A stretch of 64,000 nucleotides of DNA from JALHOM01 sp964444225 (lineage in GTDB: Bacteria > Patescibacteriota > Saccharimonadia > Saccharimonadales > 2-12-FULL-41-12): positions 1 through 64,000 of the forward strand of contig CAYUFM010000001.1 of assembly GCA_964444225.1 (NCBI GenBank), written 5' to 3'. Below the pieces are notes generated by a model, which did no database searches, was not told where the DNA came from, and was given only the letters and a program-made list of their open reading frames with translations. The position numbers and the translations under genes are program-made. How positions within the stretch are numbered: the stretch's first letter is position 1; the number at the start of each line of letters is the position of its first letter. Positions 41,602-50,610 of this stretch are shown in pieces.

Positions 41602-41639
41602 TAAAACAAAAGCCCGCCTTTTCGGCGGGCACTTGTTTT
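41602..41639 (-). terminator. Terminator of tRNA-fMet
   Basis: gcccgcc-ttttc-ggcgggc stem between aaaacaaaa and ttgtttt; symmetric, starting right after the CCA on the minus strand. Confidence 0.88.
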
Positions 41640-41713
41640 GGTAGCGGGGGTAGGACTCGAACCTACGACCTTGTGGTTATGAGCCACACGAGCTGCCACT
41701 GCTCTACCCCGCG
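41639..41713 (-). tRNA. tRNA-fMet, initiator (anticodon CAT)
   Basis: 75 bases with CCA. C1 and U72 do not pair, the hallmark mismatch of initiator tRNAs (usually C1-A72). Anticodon loop CTCATAA; the anticodon stem TGTGG/CCACA keeps two of the three G-C pairs typical of initiators. T-arm GTAGG/CCTAC. Of the three CAT tRNAs here, this one is the initiator. Confidence 0.9.
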
Positions 41714-41731
41714 ATAAATTAACTTCACCAA

Positions 41732-41760
41732 ATTGTATCAAACAGAGGTAGAAAAGTCAA
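41732..41760 (-). promoter_or_regulatory. Promoter of tRNA-fMet
   Basis: Minus strand TTGACT, 17 bases, TACAAT; start expected about 13 bases before the tRNA. Confidence 0.8.
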
Positions 41761-41872
41761 TATACCTTCAAAATTTGATTTAATCAATTAAGGTTAAGAA
41801 AACTTATTGCATAATATGAAATTAGGGCTTCGTCAATTTTTAGAGTATAATTATAGTTAAAGACGGAGTTAT

Positions 41873-41929
41873 ATGCCTAGAGATAAGGGTCGCAAAGAGA
41901 CCAAAAAACCTAAGAAAGCGAAAGCCTAA
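41873..41929 (+). CDS. 18-residue Lys-rich peptide ORF
   Basis: MPRDKGRKETKKPKKAKA with GGAG seven bases before the ATG and TATAAT at 41846-41851. The next gene starts four bases after its stop. Very basic; could be a nucleic-acid-binding or ribosome-associated microprotein, or a leader peptide. Support is the promoter, ribosome site and spacing. Confidence 0.5.
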   Translation: MPRDKGRKETKKPKKAKA

Positions 41930-41933
41930 TATC

Positions 41934-42182
41934 ATGGCTACAGTAAAAAAACGTATAAGCTTTTTTGATTCGGAAGAAGGTATAATGGTAAAAGAAGCCT
42001 TAGACACAATGGCTAACGATAAAGCCTACAACACCTCAGACAGCTACAGCGCAAATATAGCTCAGAACCCTAATAATCTCATTACATTTACCGACAAGCA
42101 CATGAACTACCTTAATTCACACCCAAAAATAGACCCCAAGCAATACATTGCCAACCTCCGCTTGATGACTAAAATCAAATAA
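41934..42182 (+). CDS. Hypothetical protein, 82 aa
   Basis: Soluble, no motif recognised (MATVKKRISFFDSEEGIMVKEALDTM...). Four bases downstream of the Lys-rich microprotein, so co-transcribed with it. Confidence 0.65.
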   Translation: MATVKKRISFFDSEEGIMVKEALDTMANDKAYNTSDSYSANIAQNPNNLITFTDKHMNYLNSHPKIDPKQYIANLRLMTKIK

Positions 42183-42269
42183 AACTTGATAAAAATCACA
42201 GTCAATGTGTGACTAGTCTCAACTTATGACGGCTTAAAATCTGCTTAAATATAGGTGGAGGTAAGGGTC

Positions 42270-42791
42270 ATGTACAATCTGCCAACACCAAGATCCCGCC
42301 AGAGCAATCTGCGCACAAGGACATTCGACTTCGGTTTTTCTGCACATATTACCCCTACCATGCATCAACAACGGATTATTAGTGAGCTGAAAAATTTAGG
42401 AGTCTCAAGAGCAGGACTGTCTACAATGGAGAGTCATTATTTGCATAATATAATCCATGTCGACGAAACAGTAGGTGGGGTTGTGTATGGCGATCATGAC
42501 GACGGTTTTGTCATGTTGGTCGCAACTAACCGACGGATTGTTTTTTTAGACGTAAAGCCTTTTTTTGTTAACGAAGACGAAATTAATTATGGCGTTGTCA
42601 GCGGGGTAAACTATAGCCACTTTGCACTCTGGACCAATGTTACACTTCATACTCGAATTAAGGATATTCATATTAGGACTTACAATAAAAAATGCTCTGA
42701 AGGGTTTGTTAAATATATAGAAGAATATATAGAACTTAGGTCACTGGAACGTAACATAAGAAAAAATGAGACTATTCATAATTTTATTTAG
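42270..42791 (+). CDS. Protein with bacterial PH-like domain
   Basis: 173 residues from the ATG at 42270, which has GGAGG nine bases upstream; an in-frame GTG at 42255 is less likely. The centre GGVVYGDHDDGFVMLVATNRRIVFLDVKPFFVNEDEINYGVVSGVNY matches the first strands of bPH-type domains (a 'TNRRIVFLD' strand is characteristic), followed by a long C-terminal helix. No membrane segment. Confidence 0.7.
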   Translation: MYNLPTPRSRQSNLRTRTFDFGFSAHITPTMHQQRIISELKNLGVSRAGLSTMESHYLHNIIHVDETVGGVVYGDHDDGFVMLVATNRRIVFLDVKPFFVNEDEINYGVVSGVNYSHFALWTNVTLHTRIKDIHIRTYNKKCSEGFVKYIEEYIELRSLERNIRKNETIHNFI

Positions 42792-43550
42792 CTAGTTGGC
42801 GTCGCGACGATTCAGAAGATACAAAGTAAGTAGCCAAAATACAACGATATAGATACAGACTATTAAGGCTGACTTTCCGGGTGATAGAGGTTGTTGTATA
42901 AGTGTAGTTTGTCCTGTCTGAGCAAACATAACTTGGTTGAGCGCACTAAATGGTAGATATGCGGTGTTGTCCTTTAGCACCAAACCTAGCAGCCCTTCCA
43001 TAGTGCCCGGGGCTATAAAATATGTGGCTATAGTCCCTATTTGGTTGCGAATAATACCACCCATAATTAGCCCAAACATTGCAATTGCAGCCGATCCAAA
43101 GATAGCTCGCCAGATGATTTGACCAAAATCTACTATTTGGTCAACCGGATTAGCGCCGGATAGCGACAACCCCCATTTAGAAAAAACAAGTGTGAAAAAT
43201 ACGATTAGAGCGCCCAAGACTACAGCAAAGACTGATACAACTATACTCTTAGTCATTAATACTCTAAAGCGGTTTTTTGCAGAAGTAAGAGTGTAGCTAA
43301 TAGTGTTATAGCGATATTCATGGGTGAATAAAAGTAAGCTGACAATACCTGTGAAGAACAGTGTGTTATTCAGTATAAAAAATACTGAATCTTGCGTTCT
43401 GTATTGATTCCCGGCCTCGAAGGATCGAGTATTAATCCCAAAAACATAAAAACTCAAAAACACAGAAAGTAAGATAGCAATTATAGACAGAACATAAGTT
43501 GAGCGAACAGTTAATAATTTCCTAAATTCAGCTCGCAAAGAATTTATCAT
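42792..43550 (-). CDS. ABC-2 type transporter permease
   Basis: 252 residues with six membrane helices and the pattern of ABC-2 permeases partnered with a lone ATPase (N-terminal MINSLRAEFRKLLTVRSTYVLSIIAI). Overlaps the ATPase gene by 4 bases. Probably exports a peptide, lipid or antibiotic. Confidence 0.88.
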   Translation of the reverse strand: MINSLRAEFRKLLTVRSTYVLSIIAILLSVFLSFYVFGINTRSFEAGNQYRTQDSVFFILNNTLFFTGIVSLLLFTHEYRYNTISYTLTSAKNRFRVLMTKSIVVSVFAVVLGALIVFFTLVFSKWGLSLSGANPVDQIVDFGQIIWRAIFGSAAIAMFGLIMGGIIRNQIGTIATYFIAPGTMEGLLGLVLKDNTAYLPFSALNQVMFAQTGQTTLIQQPLSPGKSALIVCIYIVVFWLLTLYLLNRRDAN

Positions 43551-44464
43551 TTCTTGCCTTTCTTGGACGGTTTGGCCTGATATTCAACAGTACCTGAGGT
43601 AATCTCTAAGAAAACATCTTCTAGTGATGCTGTCCGATTTGTCAGCTCCAGCACAGGAACTTTTGCCTTAAACAAAATTTCACCCAAAGTGTCGCTATCA
43701 ACACCATAAACTTCCACGCCATTTTCGCTAGATTTTAACTCTAACTTAGCACTAGTAAGTGCGGTTTTTAAGAGTTTTTTTGCCGAGCTTCTCACATAAA
43801 CAGACTGGTGGCCTTTGCCATCAATCAGACTCTTTACTGATGTGTCGGCTATCATCTTACCTTTACCGATGACAACTACATTATCCGCCATAAGTGAAAG
43901 TTCGCTTAATAAGTGACTTGATATAAAAACGGCGTTACCCTTAGTGGCATAATCTTTAATAAATTCACGTAGCCATGCAATACCTTCTGGGTCTAGGCCA
44001 TTAGCAGGCTCGTCCAAAAGCAAATATTTTGGCTTGCCCAAAATTGCCGCTGCAATACCAAGGCGCTGGCTCATTCCTAATGAGAATTTACCTGGTCTTT
44101 TCTTTGCAACATCTGTTAGGCCTACGATTTCTAAAACTTCATCAACTCTAGCGTCACTAATGCCACTTGCTGCGGCCAAAACTCGCAGATGATTGCGGGC
44201 TGTCCGCGTAGGATGAAAGGCCTTGGCTTCCAGCAAGATACCAACCGTCTTAGATGGAATATCATTTTCAAAAAGACCCCTATCTTCAAACGTTGTTTTG
44301 CCGGCACCTTGGTCTAGACCCAACATTAGGCGCATTGTGGTAGATTTACCGGACCCGTTTGGTCCCAAAAAGCCAGTAACCTTACCTGTCTCAACTTCAA
44401 AAGACAAATTATCAACCGCAGTCTTTTTGCGGTATTTTTTGGTAAGATTTTTTGCCTGAATCAC
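43547..44464 (-). CDS. ABC transporter ATPase
   Basis: 305 residues. Walker A FLGPNGSGKSTTM, Q-loop region, signature LGMSQRLGIA (LSxGQ-type variant, here 'SLGMSQ'), Walker B LLLDEPANGLDPEG and H-loop SSHLLSEL. C-terminal extension of about 90 residues typical of ABC-2 partners. Confidence 0.93.
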   Translation of the reverse strand: MIQAKNLTKKYRKKTAVDNLSFEVETGKVTGFLGPNGSGKSTTMRLMLGLDQGAGKTTFEDRGLFENDIPSKTVGILLEAKAFHPTRTARNHLRVLAAASGISDARVDEVLEIVGLTDVAKKRPGKFSLGMSQRLGIAAAILGKPKYLLLDEPANGLDPEGIAWLREFIKDYATKGNAVFISSHLLSELSLMADNVVVIGKGKMIADTSVKSLIDGKGHQSVYVRSSAKKLLKTALTSAKLELKSSENGVEVYGVDSDTLGEILFKAKVPVLELTNRTASLEDVFLEITSGTVEYQAKPSKKGKK

Positions 44465-44634
44465 TATAAATTATTATATACTAGAGTTACCTATTTAGGC
44501 ATGAGTTTTCGTCGCGCGCGGACTCCATAGTCTATCAGGCTCTTAATACTCGGATAATCATACTACGGTCCCTGTGCATCCTTAATCATAAATTTCTCAT
44601 CAAAAACTTAATTTATTGTTAAGGATTTTCTCTT

Positions 44635-44916
44635 ATGGACCCAAATAAAATTGTAGACCAGCGCATTGAGGTAGTCGTTGGCTTTTGGCAAGGTCGACCG
44701 GCTAGCCAAATTTGCGCGCCACTAAAAATGCGCTGGAAAAATAAAGAAATAGTTTTCTCCGAGCTGGGGCTACGCCACCCCACCATGAAAGGCCAACGCA
44801 TGGTGCATGTTTTTGACATGAGCGACGGATATAATGACTACCGCCTAGAATTTGATGCCGAGGCGCTAACCTGGACTCTGGCCGCCATGATGAGCAAGGA
44901 GCAAACCTATGATTAA
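44635..44916 (+). CDS. Small protein upstream of the Y-family polymerase, 93 aa
   Basis: Soluble; FWQGRPASQICAPLKMRWKNKEIVFSELGLRHP is distinctive but not a motif I can name. AAGGA precedes the ATG. It overlaps the polymerase gene by 8 bases, so they are translated together; in other bacteria small partners (YolD type) accompany UvrX-like polymerases, which is an analogy only. Confidence 0.7.
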   Translation: MDPNKIVDQRIEVVVGFWQGRPASQICAPLKMRWKNKEIVFSELGLRHPTMKGQRMVHVFDMSDGYNDYRLEFDAEALTWTLAAMMSKEQTYD

Positions 44917-46153
44917 TACAGAGGAGCCACGTATTATGTTCATAGACCTCAACAGTGCCTTCGCTACGGCCGAGCAACAGGCTCATCCATCTCTGCGCGG
45001 TAGACCGATCGGCGTTACTAACCGTATTTCTAAATATTGTTGCGTGATTGCTTGTTCTTATGAGGCTAAGGCCTTTGGCATAAAAGTCGGCATGAACTTG
45101 CAAGAGGCACTAAAGATTGCTCCGGATTTTGTGATGCTAGAAAGCGACCCGCCCAAATATCACTTCGTTTACCAAAAACTGGTCAAAATCATGAGTGATT
45201 ATTCGCCAAATTTTCAGATGAAGTCAATAGACGAGGGTATCATCGACTTTCACGGTATGGATTATTTACTAAAAAACCGCACCATGTCAGACATCGGTTA
45301 TGAGATTAAAAATCGCGTCAAAGAAGAAGTTGGCAACTACACAACCATCAATGTTGGCATTGCACCTAATCGGTTCCTCGCCAAACAGGCTGCAAACTGG
45401 CACAAGCCAAACGGTCTAGACGTCATAGATCATAACAATTTGCTTCAATACTACGAGGGTATAAAATTAACTGATCTAACCGGCATCGCCAAACGTTTTG
45501 AAGCTAGGCTCAAAGCTAGTAGTATTTTTACTCCTTCGCAGTTTTTTAATGCTTCGGCCGACACACTAAAACGTCACGTTTTTCATAGTGTCATTGGCGA
45601 AGATTGGTACAACCGCTTGCATGGCTGGGAGGTCGATCAACACCCGACTAATCGCGGCCAGGTCGGTCGGCAATTTGTGATGGATGTGCGCACCAGCGAT
45701 GAAAAAATAATCCTGCCCCGCTTTCATTACCTGTGCGAAACTACCGGCAAAAAACTACGCCATATTGGCATGAATGCCCGCGGGATTATTGTTTGGGCTA
45801 ACCTCCAAAACGGCGAACGCTGGCACGCTCGCACCACATTTACCTACTCTTTTTATACTGATAAACAAATCTACAGCCGGGCAAAAAAAATGTTCGACAC
45901 TAGACCAAAGCACCTAATTATTGCGGCGACGGGCATTACTTGTTTTATGCTGGAGCCTTCTAACCGAGACCAACGTAGCTTGTTTGAAGAAATTAACAAA
46001 GAAGACCTACTAACCTTCGCCATAGATGAAATAAATGAACGATATGGTACTTTTATGATTTGTTCACTTAATTCTTTAGAGGGCAAAAAACGCGTCAAAC
46101 AAAAAATCCCATTCGGTAGCGTCAATTATTTTGATATCCTCCTAAGGGGCTAG
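44909..46153 (+). CDS. Y-family DNA polymerase (DinB/UmuC-like)
   Basis: 414 residues. Catalytic carboxylates: Asp in RIMFIDLNSAFATAEQQ (about residue 13) and the Asp-Glu pair in MKSIDEGIIDFHG (about 108). Palm and fingers motif ACSYEAKAFGIKVGM, thumb HhH region LTDLTGIAKRFEARLKA, little finger with VGRQFVMDVRTSDEK. Translesion polymerase, no C-terminal clamp peptide evident. No LexA box was seen upstream. Confidence 0.9.
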   Translation: MINTEEPRIMFIDLNSAFATAEQQAHPSLRGRPIGVTNRISKYCCVIACSYEAKAFGIKVGMNLQEALKIAPDFVMLESDPPKYHFVYQKLVKIMSDYSPNFQMKSIDEGIIDFHGMDYLLKNRTMSDIGYEIKNRVKEEVGNYTTINVGIAPNRFLAKQAANWHKPNGLDVIDHNNLLQYYEGIKLTDLTGIAKRFEARLKASSIFTPSQFFNASADTLKRHVFHSVIGEDWYNRLHGWEVDQHPTNRGQVGRQFVMDVRTSDEKIILPRFHYLCETTGKKLRHIGMNARGIIVWANLQNGERWHARTTFTYSFYTDKQIYSRAKKMFDTRPKHLIIAATGITCFMLEPSNRDQRSLFEEINKEDLLTFAIDEINERYGTFMICSLNSLEGKKRVKQKIPFGSVNYFDILLRG

Positions 46154-46984
46154 AAAAAGAATCTTATTGCCCCATGGGTCATCAACTTCAATTTTTTGGT
46201 TTTTGTCTTGATATTTATACTCAAACTTTTGTAGCCTGTCAGATAAATTTGCAAGATCGCTACTCTCAGGCAAATGTATATCGAATTCTGCAAGTCCTAG
46301 AGCTGGGGTTCTTTTGCTGGCACCTTGGCTCATCCAGGTATTTGCTCCTATATGATGGTGATAGCCCCCAACAGACAGAAACAGTGCACTAGGCATATCA
46401 AACGTTATATCAAACCCAAGTATGTCTACATAGAATTTACGTGCAGCAGGTATGTCGCCGACCCGCAAATGAACATGCCCTAGGTGTTTCTCGTCAACAA
46501 CGCCATTTTTTAGGTACTGAGTTATATAGTTCTCAGGGTCGATGTATAAAGTATCCATTGCGATGCGCCCATTGTGCCACTGCCAGTCTTTGCGTGGTCG
46601 GTCAAAGTATAGCTCCAGTCCGTTACCCTCCGGGTCATGAAAATAAAAAGCTTCACTAACCAAATGATCCCCTGTGCCTTCATACAGATGAGGTGCTCGC
46701 ACAAGTATGTTTTTAACTGCTTTTGCTAACTGCGACCGTGACCCATAAACAACCGCGTTGTGAAATAATCCTGCACTAGGCATATGTGCAAATTTTAGGT
46801 TAGGCTTCTTTGTTAATTTAATTATGGGATTTTTATCAAAACCAAGGATTGTATGGTTGGTAGTTTTATCTAAAATTTCAAACCCCGCGGTATCAGCATA
46901 AAAATCTGTCATCTTAGTTAAATCATTAACAAACAGTTCGGAGGGCGCTAATTTTACATCCTTTGCAAGAATTGATTCTTTCAT
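46142..46984 (-). CDS. Two-domain VOC dioxygenase (catechol-2,3-dioxygenase CatE-like)
   Basis: 280 residues from ATG 46984. First VOC half: LAPSELFVNDLTKMTDFYADTAGFEIL ... HLVSEAFYFHDPEGNGLELYFDRPR. Second half: HLGHVHLRVGDIPAARKFYVDILGFDI ... YHHHIGANTW. This is the YfiE/CatE arrangement, with metal His/Glu in these strands. Extradiol cleavage or detoxification of catechols/quinones. The ATG directly follows a 23-bp palindrome identical to the one at the HxlR/FMN-reductase pair. Confidence 0.87.
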   Translation of the reverse strand: MKESILAKDVKLAPSELFVNDLTKMTDFYADTAGFEILDKTTNHTILGFDKNPIIKLTKKPNLKFAHMPSAGLFHNAVVYGSRSQLAKAVKNILVRAPHLYEGTGDHLVSEAFYFHDPEGNGLELYFDRPRKDWQWHNGRIAMDTLYIDPENYITQYLKNGVVDEKHLGHVHLRVGDIPAARKFYVDILGFDITFDMPSALFLSVGGYHHHIGANTWMSQGASKRTPALGLAEFDIHLPESSDLANLSDRLQKFEYKYQDKNQKIEVDDPWGNKILFLAP

Positions 46985-46985
46985 G

Positions 46986-47008
46986 GTCACTATACATTGT
47001 ATAGTGAC
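46986..47008. promoter_or_regulatory. HxlR-type operator in front of the VOC dioxygenase
   Basis: GTCACTATAC-ATT-GTATAGTGAC, a perfect 10-bp inverted repeat. On the minus strand TTGATT, 16 bases, TACAAT overlaps it, so a bound repressor would block the promoter. The same palindrome is at 55525-55547. Confidence 0.85.
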
Positions 47009-47159
47009 TGTACAAAAAATCAAGTTTATATATAAAATCTTGCAACGAAAAGGCAGGCGAAACGTTTATGATAATTATCACAGTTTTTTGTTGATATGCT
47101 TCACAGCTATTTCTCATGTTAATGGCTATAGTTAGAGTTGCACGAAGGGAGGTGCAGAT

Positions 47160-47330
47160 ATGAGAAAAAGTAATATAAAAGTGTTACTAAAACAAAGTAT
47201 CATTAACACCGGTAAATCTATCATGAGTTCAGAGACCTACGACCCGCTCTTCCAAAAATATGAGAAAAAGAACATATACAAAGCGCATAAAGTGCCCAAA
47301 ATTAACATTCGCCAACCCAAATATCACTAA
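47160..47330 (+). CDS. Hypothetical basic protein, 56 aa
   Basis: MRKSNIKVLLKQSIINTGKS ... RQPKYH with an excellent GGGAGGTG ribosome site. Basic, no membrane helix, no motif recognised. Followed after 12 bases by a second small gene with GGAGG site. Confidence 0.7.
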   Translation: MRKSNIKVLLKQSIINTGKSIMSSETYDPLFQKYEKKNIYKAHKVPKINIRQPKYH

Positions 47331-47342
47331 GGAGGATAGGCT

Positions 47343-47525
47343 ATGTTTTTAGAACTAAAAGTTTACCCTAACGGCAAACTAGTTCAAGACGATAAAATAC
47401 ATGAATCTCGCCAGAGTATTAAGGCCATACCAACAAAAACCAGGTTAGTCTTTAGCAAGCGCTCGTCACTAAAAAGACATGTGTTTAGCAATGCCCGCAA
47501 CCATGGGTGGATTAACGAGCCCTAA
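47343..47525 (+). CDS. Hypothetical basic protein, 60 aa
   Basis: GGAGG at 47331-47335 precedes the ATG. Basic, strand-like N-terminus (MFLELKVYPNGKLVQDD), many Arg/Lys and Ser. Its end overlaps the end of the converging lamin-tail gene by 14 bases. Confidence 0.7.
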   Translation: MFLELKVYPNGKLVQDDKIHESRQSIKAIPTKTRLVFSKRSSLKRHVFSNARNHGWINEP

Positions 47526-49113
47526 GCCTAGATAGTAGTCTAGAAATCTCACTACGCCATTCATAGACAGCGTATATTAGTAGTGCTCCAACTATTAATC
47601 CAAAAACTACATAGTTGTTTTTGTTTTTAGTAGACGTGGGTACGTCTGTAACTTTTGCTGAAGCTACTTCACCAACAGCAGTAATTTTACGGCAACGGTT
47701 AGTTTCTGGGTTGCGCTCTTCCCCAGGATCACATGACGTTAATGCCGAAGCAGTATCTGCAAAGGCTCGACACCTGTTTGTTTCAGGATTTCGTTCTTGA
47801 CCTGCTTTACATGGGACCAAACTATCAGTCTGGGCAATTGACCTACACCTATTTGTTGTAGGGTTGCGCTCTTGTCCTGCCTCGCACGGTTTTAGTTCTG
47901 AATCTCCACCCGTACTAGCAACTTCTTCCGTAAATAAAGAAATCATATTAGCTGAATCTGGAGTTGGCCTATTTGTAAATTGCCAAACATCATTTATTAG
48001 TGCCCAAGCCTCGTCGTCCTCGGGAGAATCGTAAACAGCCGTCTCACTTACAGCGTTGCCTGCTGGCGCAATTAAGCGAACTGAAGCCGAACTGTTAGGC
48101 AGGGTTAACTTACTCAACAAATCACTAAATGTCACATAACTAAACGGATCCAAAAGCCGATTTTCCAATACATAAATCTTTGAGTAGGCCGGTCCTAACT
48201 GCAATTTATACCCTTCTAGCTGTATAGCCTTAGGGTTAGGATTATAAATTTCAATATATTCTTTACCTGTGTCTGTGCTGGACACATTTGGCAAAAGTTC
48301 TGTGATGGTTAAAATCGAACTTTCCAAAACCACGACCTTTTCTGTGCAGTTCTCACCGTCCAAACTTTCATAACCAGACGGAATTATTGCCTGCAAACCA
48401 GCTATGTTGTCACAGACGTCTTGCGCGCATTCACCACCAACAAGAAAATAGTCGTCAGGAACAGTCGTCTGCACTCCATCAATATTGGCGCAGACATCAA
48501 CCAACACTTCCTCTTCTACGATTCCACTGTTAGGAATTATAGACAAAATAACTGATGTAAAGTCCGTACTATTGTCATTGTTATCTTGCAAAAATTGCAC
48601 ATCGTTTATTTTCTTACGCTCAAAGACAGAGCCAGAAGGATATGGTGCAACGGCCACGCCTTCAGGAGACGTCGCTGTGCCCCAACCTAATTTATCGATT
48701 TCTATTGCGTCTTTATCGTGCAGTCTTATGTGTCCCCCACTAGCAGCCATACCAGAGGTAAAGATTGCATCAGGTATTAACCCAGGGGTTGCAGACACAA
48801 ACTCCGAGCTCGCAAAAGTTGCATAGCTAAAGGCAGAGAGCATCAATCGTATATTGTCTGCCGGCGCCTCCAAGCACGCTAATTTTGTCTTGGTAGCATC
48901 AGATGCTGACGCGTAATAAATACACCAGTCAGTAACATCGATTGGTTCTTCGCTATTGTTATAAATAGACACAAACTCTCTGCTAAGGGCACTACTTTCG
49001 CCGGTTTTTACGTGTCCTAGTACTGGTTTTTCACCAAGCGCAGAAGCAAGATTGCCGCAAATTATTACAGTCGCAACAAACAACGTAAGAAACCTTGTGA
49101 CCCTCTGAAACAT
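47512..49113 (-). CDS. Lamin-tail-domain surface protein with C-terminal anchor
   Basis: 533 residues. Signal peptide (about 1-25), first lamin-tail domain (KPVLGHVKTGESSALSREFVSIYNNSEEPIDVTDWCIYY, about 32-175), a Cys-rich region, second lamin-tail domain (ITELLPNVSSTDTGKEYIEIYNPN, about 270-395), then three repeats of the pattern C-x-x-GQ/E-ERNPxTNRCR (about 415-490) and a membrane helix (YVVFGLIVGALLIYAVY) with basic tail. Displayed on the cell surface; lamin-tail domains often bind nucleic acids or act as adhesion modules. Confidence 0.85.
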   Translation of the reverse strand: MFQRVTRFLTLFVATVIICGNLASALGEKPVLGHVKTGESSALSREFVSIYNNSEEPIDVTDWCIYYASASDATKTKLACLEAPADNIRLMLSAFSYATFASSEFVSATPGLIPDAIFTSGMAASGGHIRLHDKDAIEIDKLGWGTATSPEGVAVAPYPSGSVFERKKINDVQFLQDNNDNSTDFTSVILSIIPNSGIVEEEVLVDVCANIDGVQTTVPDDYFLVGGECAQDVCDNIAGLQAIIPSGYESLDGENCTEKVVVLESSILTITELLPNVSSTDTGKEYIEIYNPNPKAIQLEGYKLQLGPAYSKIYVLENRLLDPFSYVTFSDLLSKLTLPNSSASVRLIAPAGNAVSETAVYDSPEDDEAWALINDVWQFTNRPTPDSANMISLFTEEVASTGGDSELKPCEAGQERNPTTNRCRSIAQTDSLVPCKAGQERNPETNRCRAFADTASALTSCDPGEERNPETNRCRKITAVGEVASAKVTDVPTSTKNKNNYVVFGLIVGALLIYAVYEWRSEISRLLSRLRAR

Positions 49114-49140
49114 AAAAAAAGTATAAAAATAAATTGTCTA

Positions 49141-50610
49141 CTAATCAATAATCATTTTGTCTTTTAGAAAATTATGTTTTGTTTTAAACTTTAGCATAAT
49201 AAGCGTGGCCGTTATGCCAATATAACTGATTACGAGAGTCGCAAAACTTATATCCATTTCGCCCGCAACACCAGGAAAAACCGAGATTTTATCGATGACA
49301 AAAGTACAATAATTTAGCAACCAAATTGCTGGGATAGATAAAACTCCAGCCAAAAACGGCAGAAACAAGCCAGCAAGTCCACTAAGAAAAACTGCACCCA
49401 TAGCCATTGGAATAGCCGGCAAGACCAGTGCATTGGCAATCAAAGAATAAAATGAGAATGTACCAAAAGAATACAAAAGTATAGGTAGTGTCATTAGCTG
49501 AGCCGATAAAGTAGCTACCAATAATTCACGCAACCACGACGGCTTTTTATCTTTTCCCCAAAAATAATCATGAATTAACGGTGCGAGTATTAACACTCCC
49601 ACAAAAGCCAGAAACGATAAATACCAACCAAGGTCACCCCAAATATAGCTAGGTTTTATCATCAAAGTAATTCCGCCGGCTACAAGCAAAAGTACACCAG
49701 GATGAATTTTTCGTCCATAGTACCAAGCGAGCAGACTCAAGCCCGCAACCAATCCAGCACGTGACATAGACGGGCTAAATCCTGTGACCATAATAAATCC
49801 AGCTATCATTCCTCCAGCCACCAATGCACTAAGATATTTGGAGATCTTGGCAAAAATTTTACGCGCAAAGGCCACTAGAATCGTTAGGTTATAGCCACTA
49901 GCAACTACAATGTGTGATAAGCCTAAAAGTTTGATCTGATTCTGTAGATCTTCTGGTAAATCATTTTTTTGTCCCAGCAAGAAACCTAGACCAAGAGATC
50001 TTTGAGGCTCTTCAATATTACCAACCGTAGCATTAGCAAAATTATCGCGCACCCGCAGTCCGAGGTCTTGCTGACTTTCTTTAGTGATTTCAACTACATC
50101 TGCATTAGACGCGCTAGCAAAAAAACTTCCAAAGCCTTTGTTGATACCGGTATTTATCTCCACTATGTCACTCCGCTGAATTTTTGCATCATCCCGTGTA
50201 CTGACCCGAACCTCACCGTTTAACAGCGTATTGCCGATAGATACTTTATCTAGCTTAAATCTAACCTCACCGCTTTTTCCATGCGAAATATCATCTACAA
50301 CTTTTCCTTTTAGAGTTACGGTTTTACCAATATATGGACTAAAGCTATTTTTACTAAATTCATACGCGCTACTTCGCCAAATCCCGATACAAAAACCAGA
50401 GACTAAAATCACCAGCAAGAAAACTCGCCTGAATTTAAAAATACCCATAATCAACAAACCTAGCCCAATAGCCAGAAAAATATTGTCTTTAAAAATTGCT
50501 TCGATAGTATATAAACTTGCAACTATTCCTAGGACCAGTCCTATAAAAAAGAAGATCACAAAATAGTAGATATGAACTTTTTCGCTTAGCCACTTTTTTG
50601 AGATTTTCAT
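49141..50610 (-). CDS. comEC: DNA uptake channel ComEC/Rec2
   Basis: 489 residues from ATG 50610, which overlaps the stop of the nuclease gene (ATGA). N-terminal helices, an OB-like domain (YIGKTVTLKGKVVDDISHGKSGEVRFKLDKVSIG), then the competence domain with LGLSHIVVASGYNLTILVA, GFSPSMSRAGLVAGL and further helices. The C-terminal metallo-beta-lactamase domain of longer ComEC proteins is absent. Moves single-stranded DNA across the membrane, usually fed by a type IV pilus. Confidence 0.9.
   Translation of the reverse strand: MKISKKWLSEKVHIYYFVIFFFIGLVLGIVASLYTIEAIFKDNIFLAIGLGLLIMGIFKFRRVFLLVILVSGFCIGIWRSSAYEFSKNSFSPYIGKTVTLKGKVVDDISHGKSGEVRFKLDKVSIGNTLLNGEVRVSTRDDAKIQRSDIVEINTGINKGFGSFFASASNADVVEITKESQQDLGLRVRDNFANATVGNIEEPQRSLGLGFLLGQKNDLPEDLQNQIKLLGLSHIVVASGYNLTILVAFARKIFAKISKYLSALVAGGMIAGFIMVTGFSPSMSRAGLVAGLSLLAWYYGRKIHPGVLLLVAGGITLMIKPSYIWGDLGWYLSFLAFVGVLILAPLIHDYFWGKDKKPSWLRELLVATLSAQLMTLPILLYSFGTFSFYSLIANALVLPAIPMAMGAVFLSGLAGLFLPFLAGVLSIPAIWLLNYCTFVIDKISVFPGVAGEMDISFATLVISYIGITATLIMLKFKTKHNFLKDKMIID

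Noticed and set aside
41426..41632. 68-codon frame over the fMet-linked structured segment, considered as a tmRNA tag or peptide
   Set aside because: It covers a terminator and the tRNA 3'-end copy, has no ribosome site, and lacks the tmRNA tag ending and 5' tRNA-like half.
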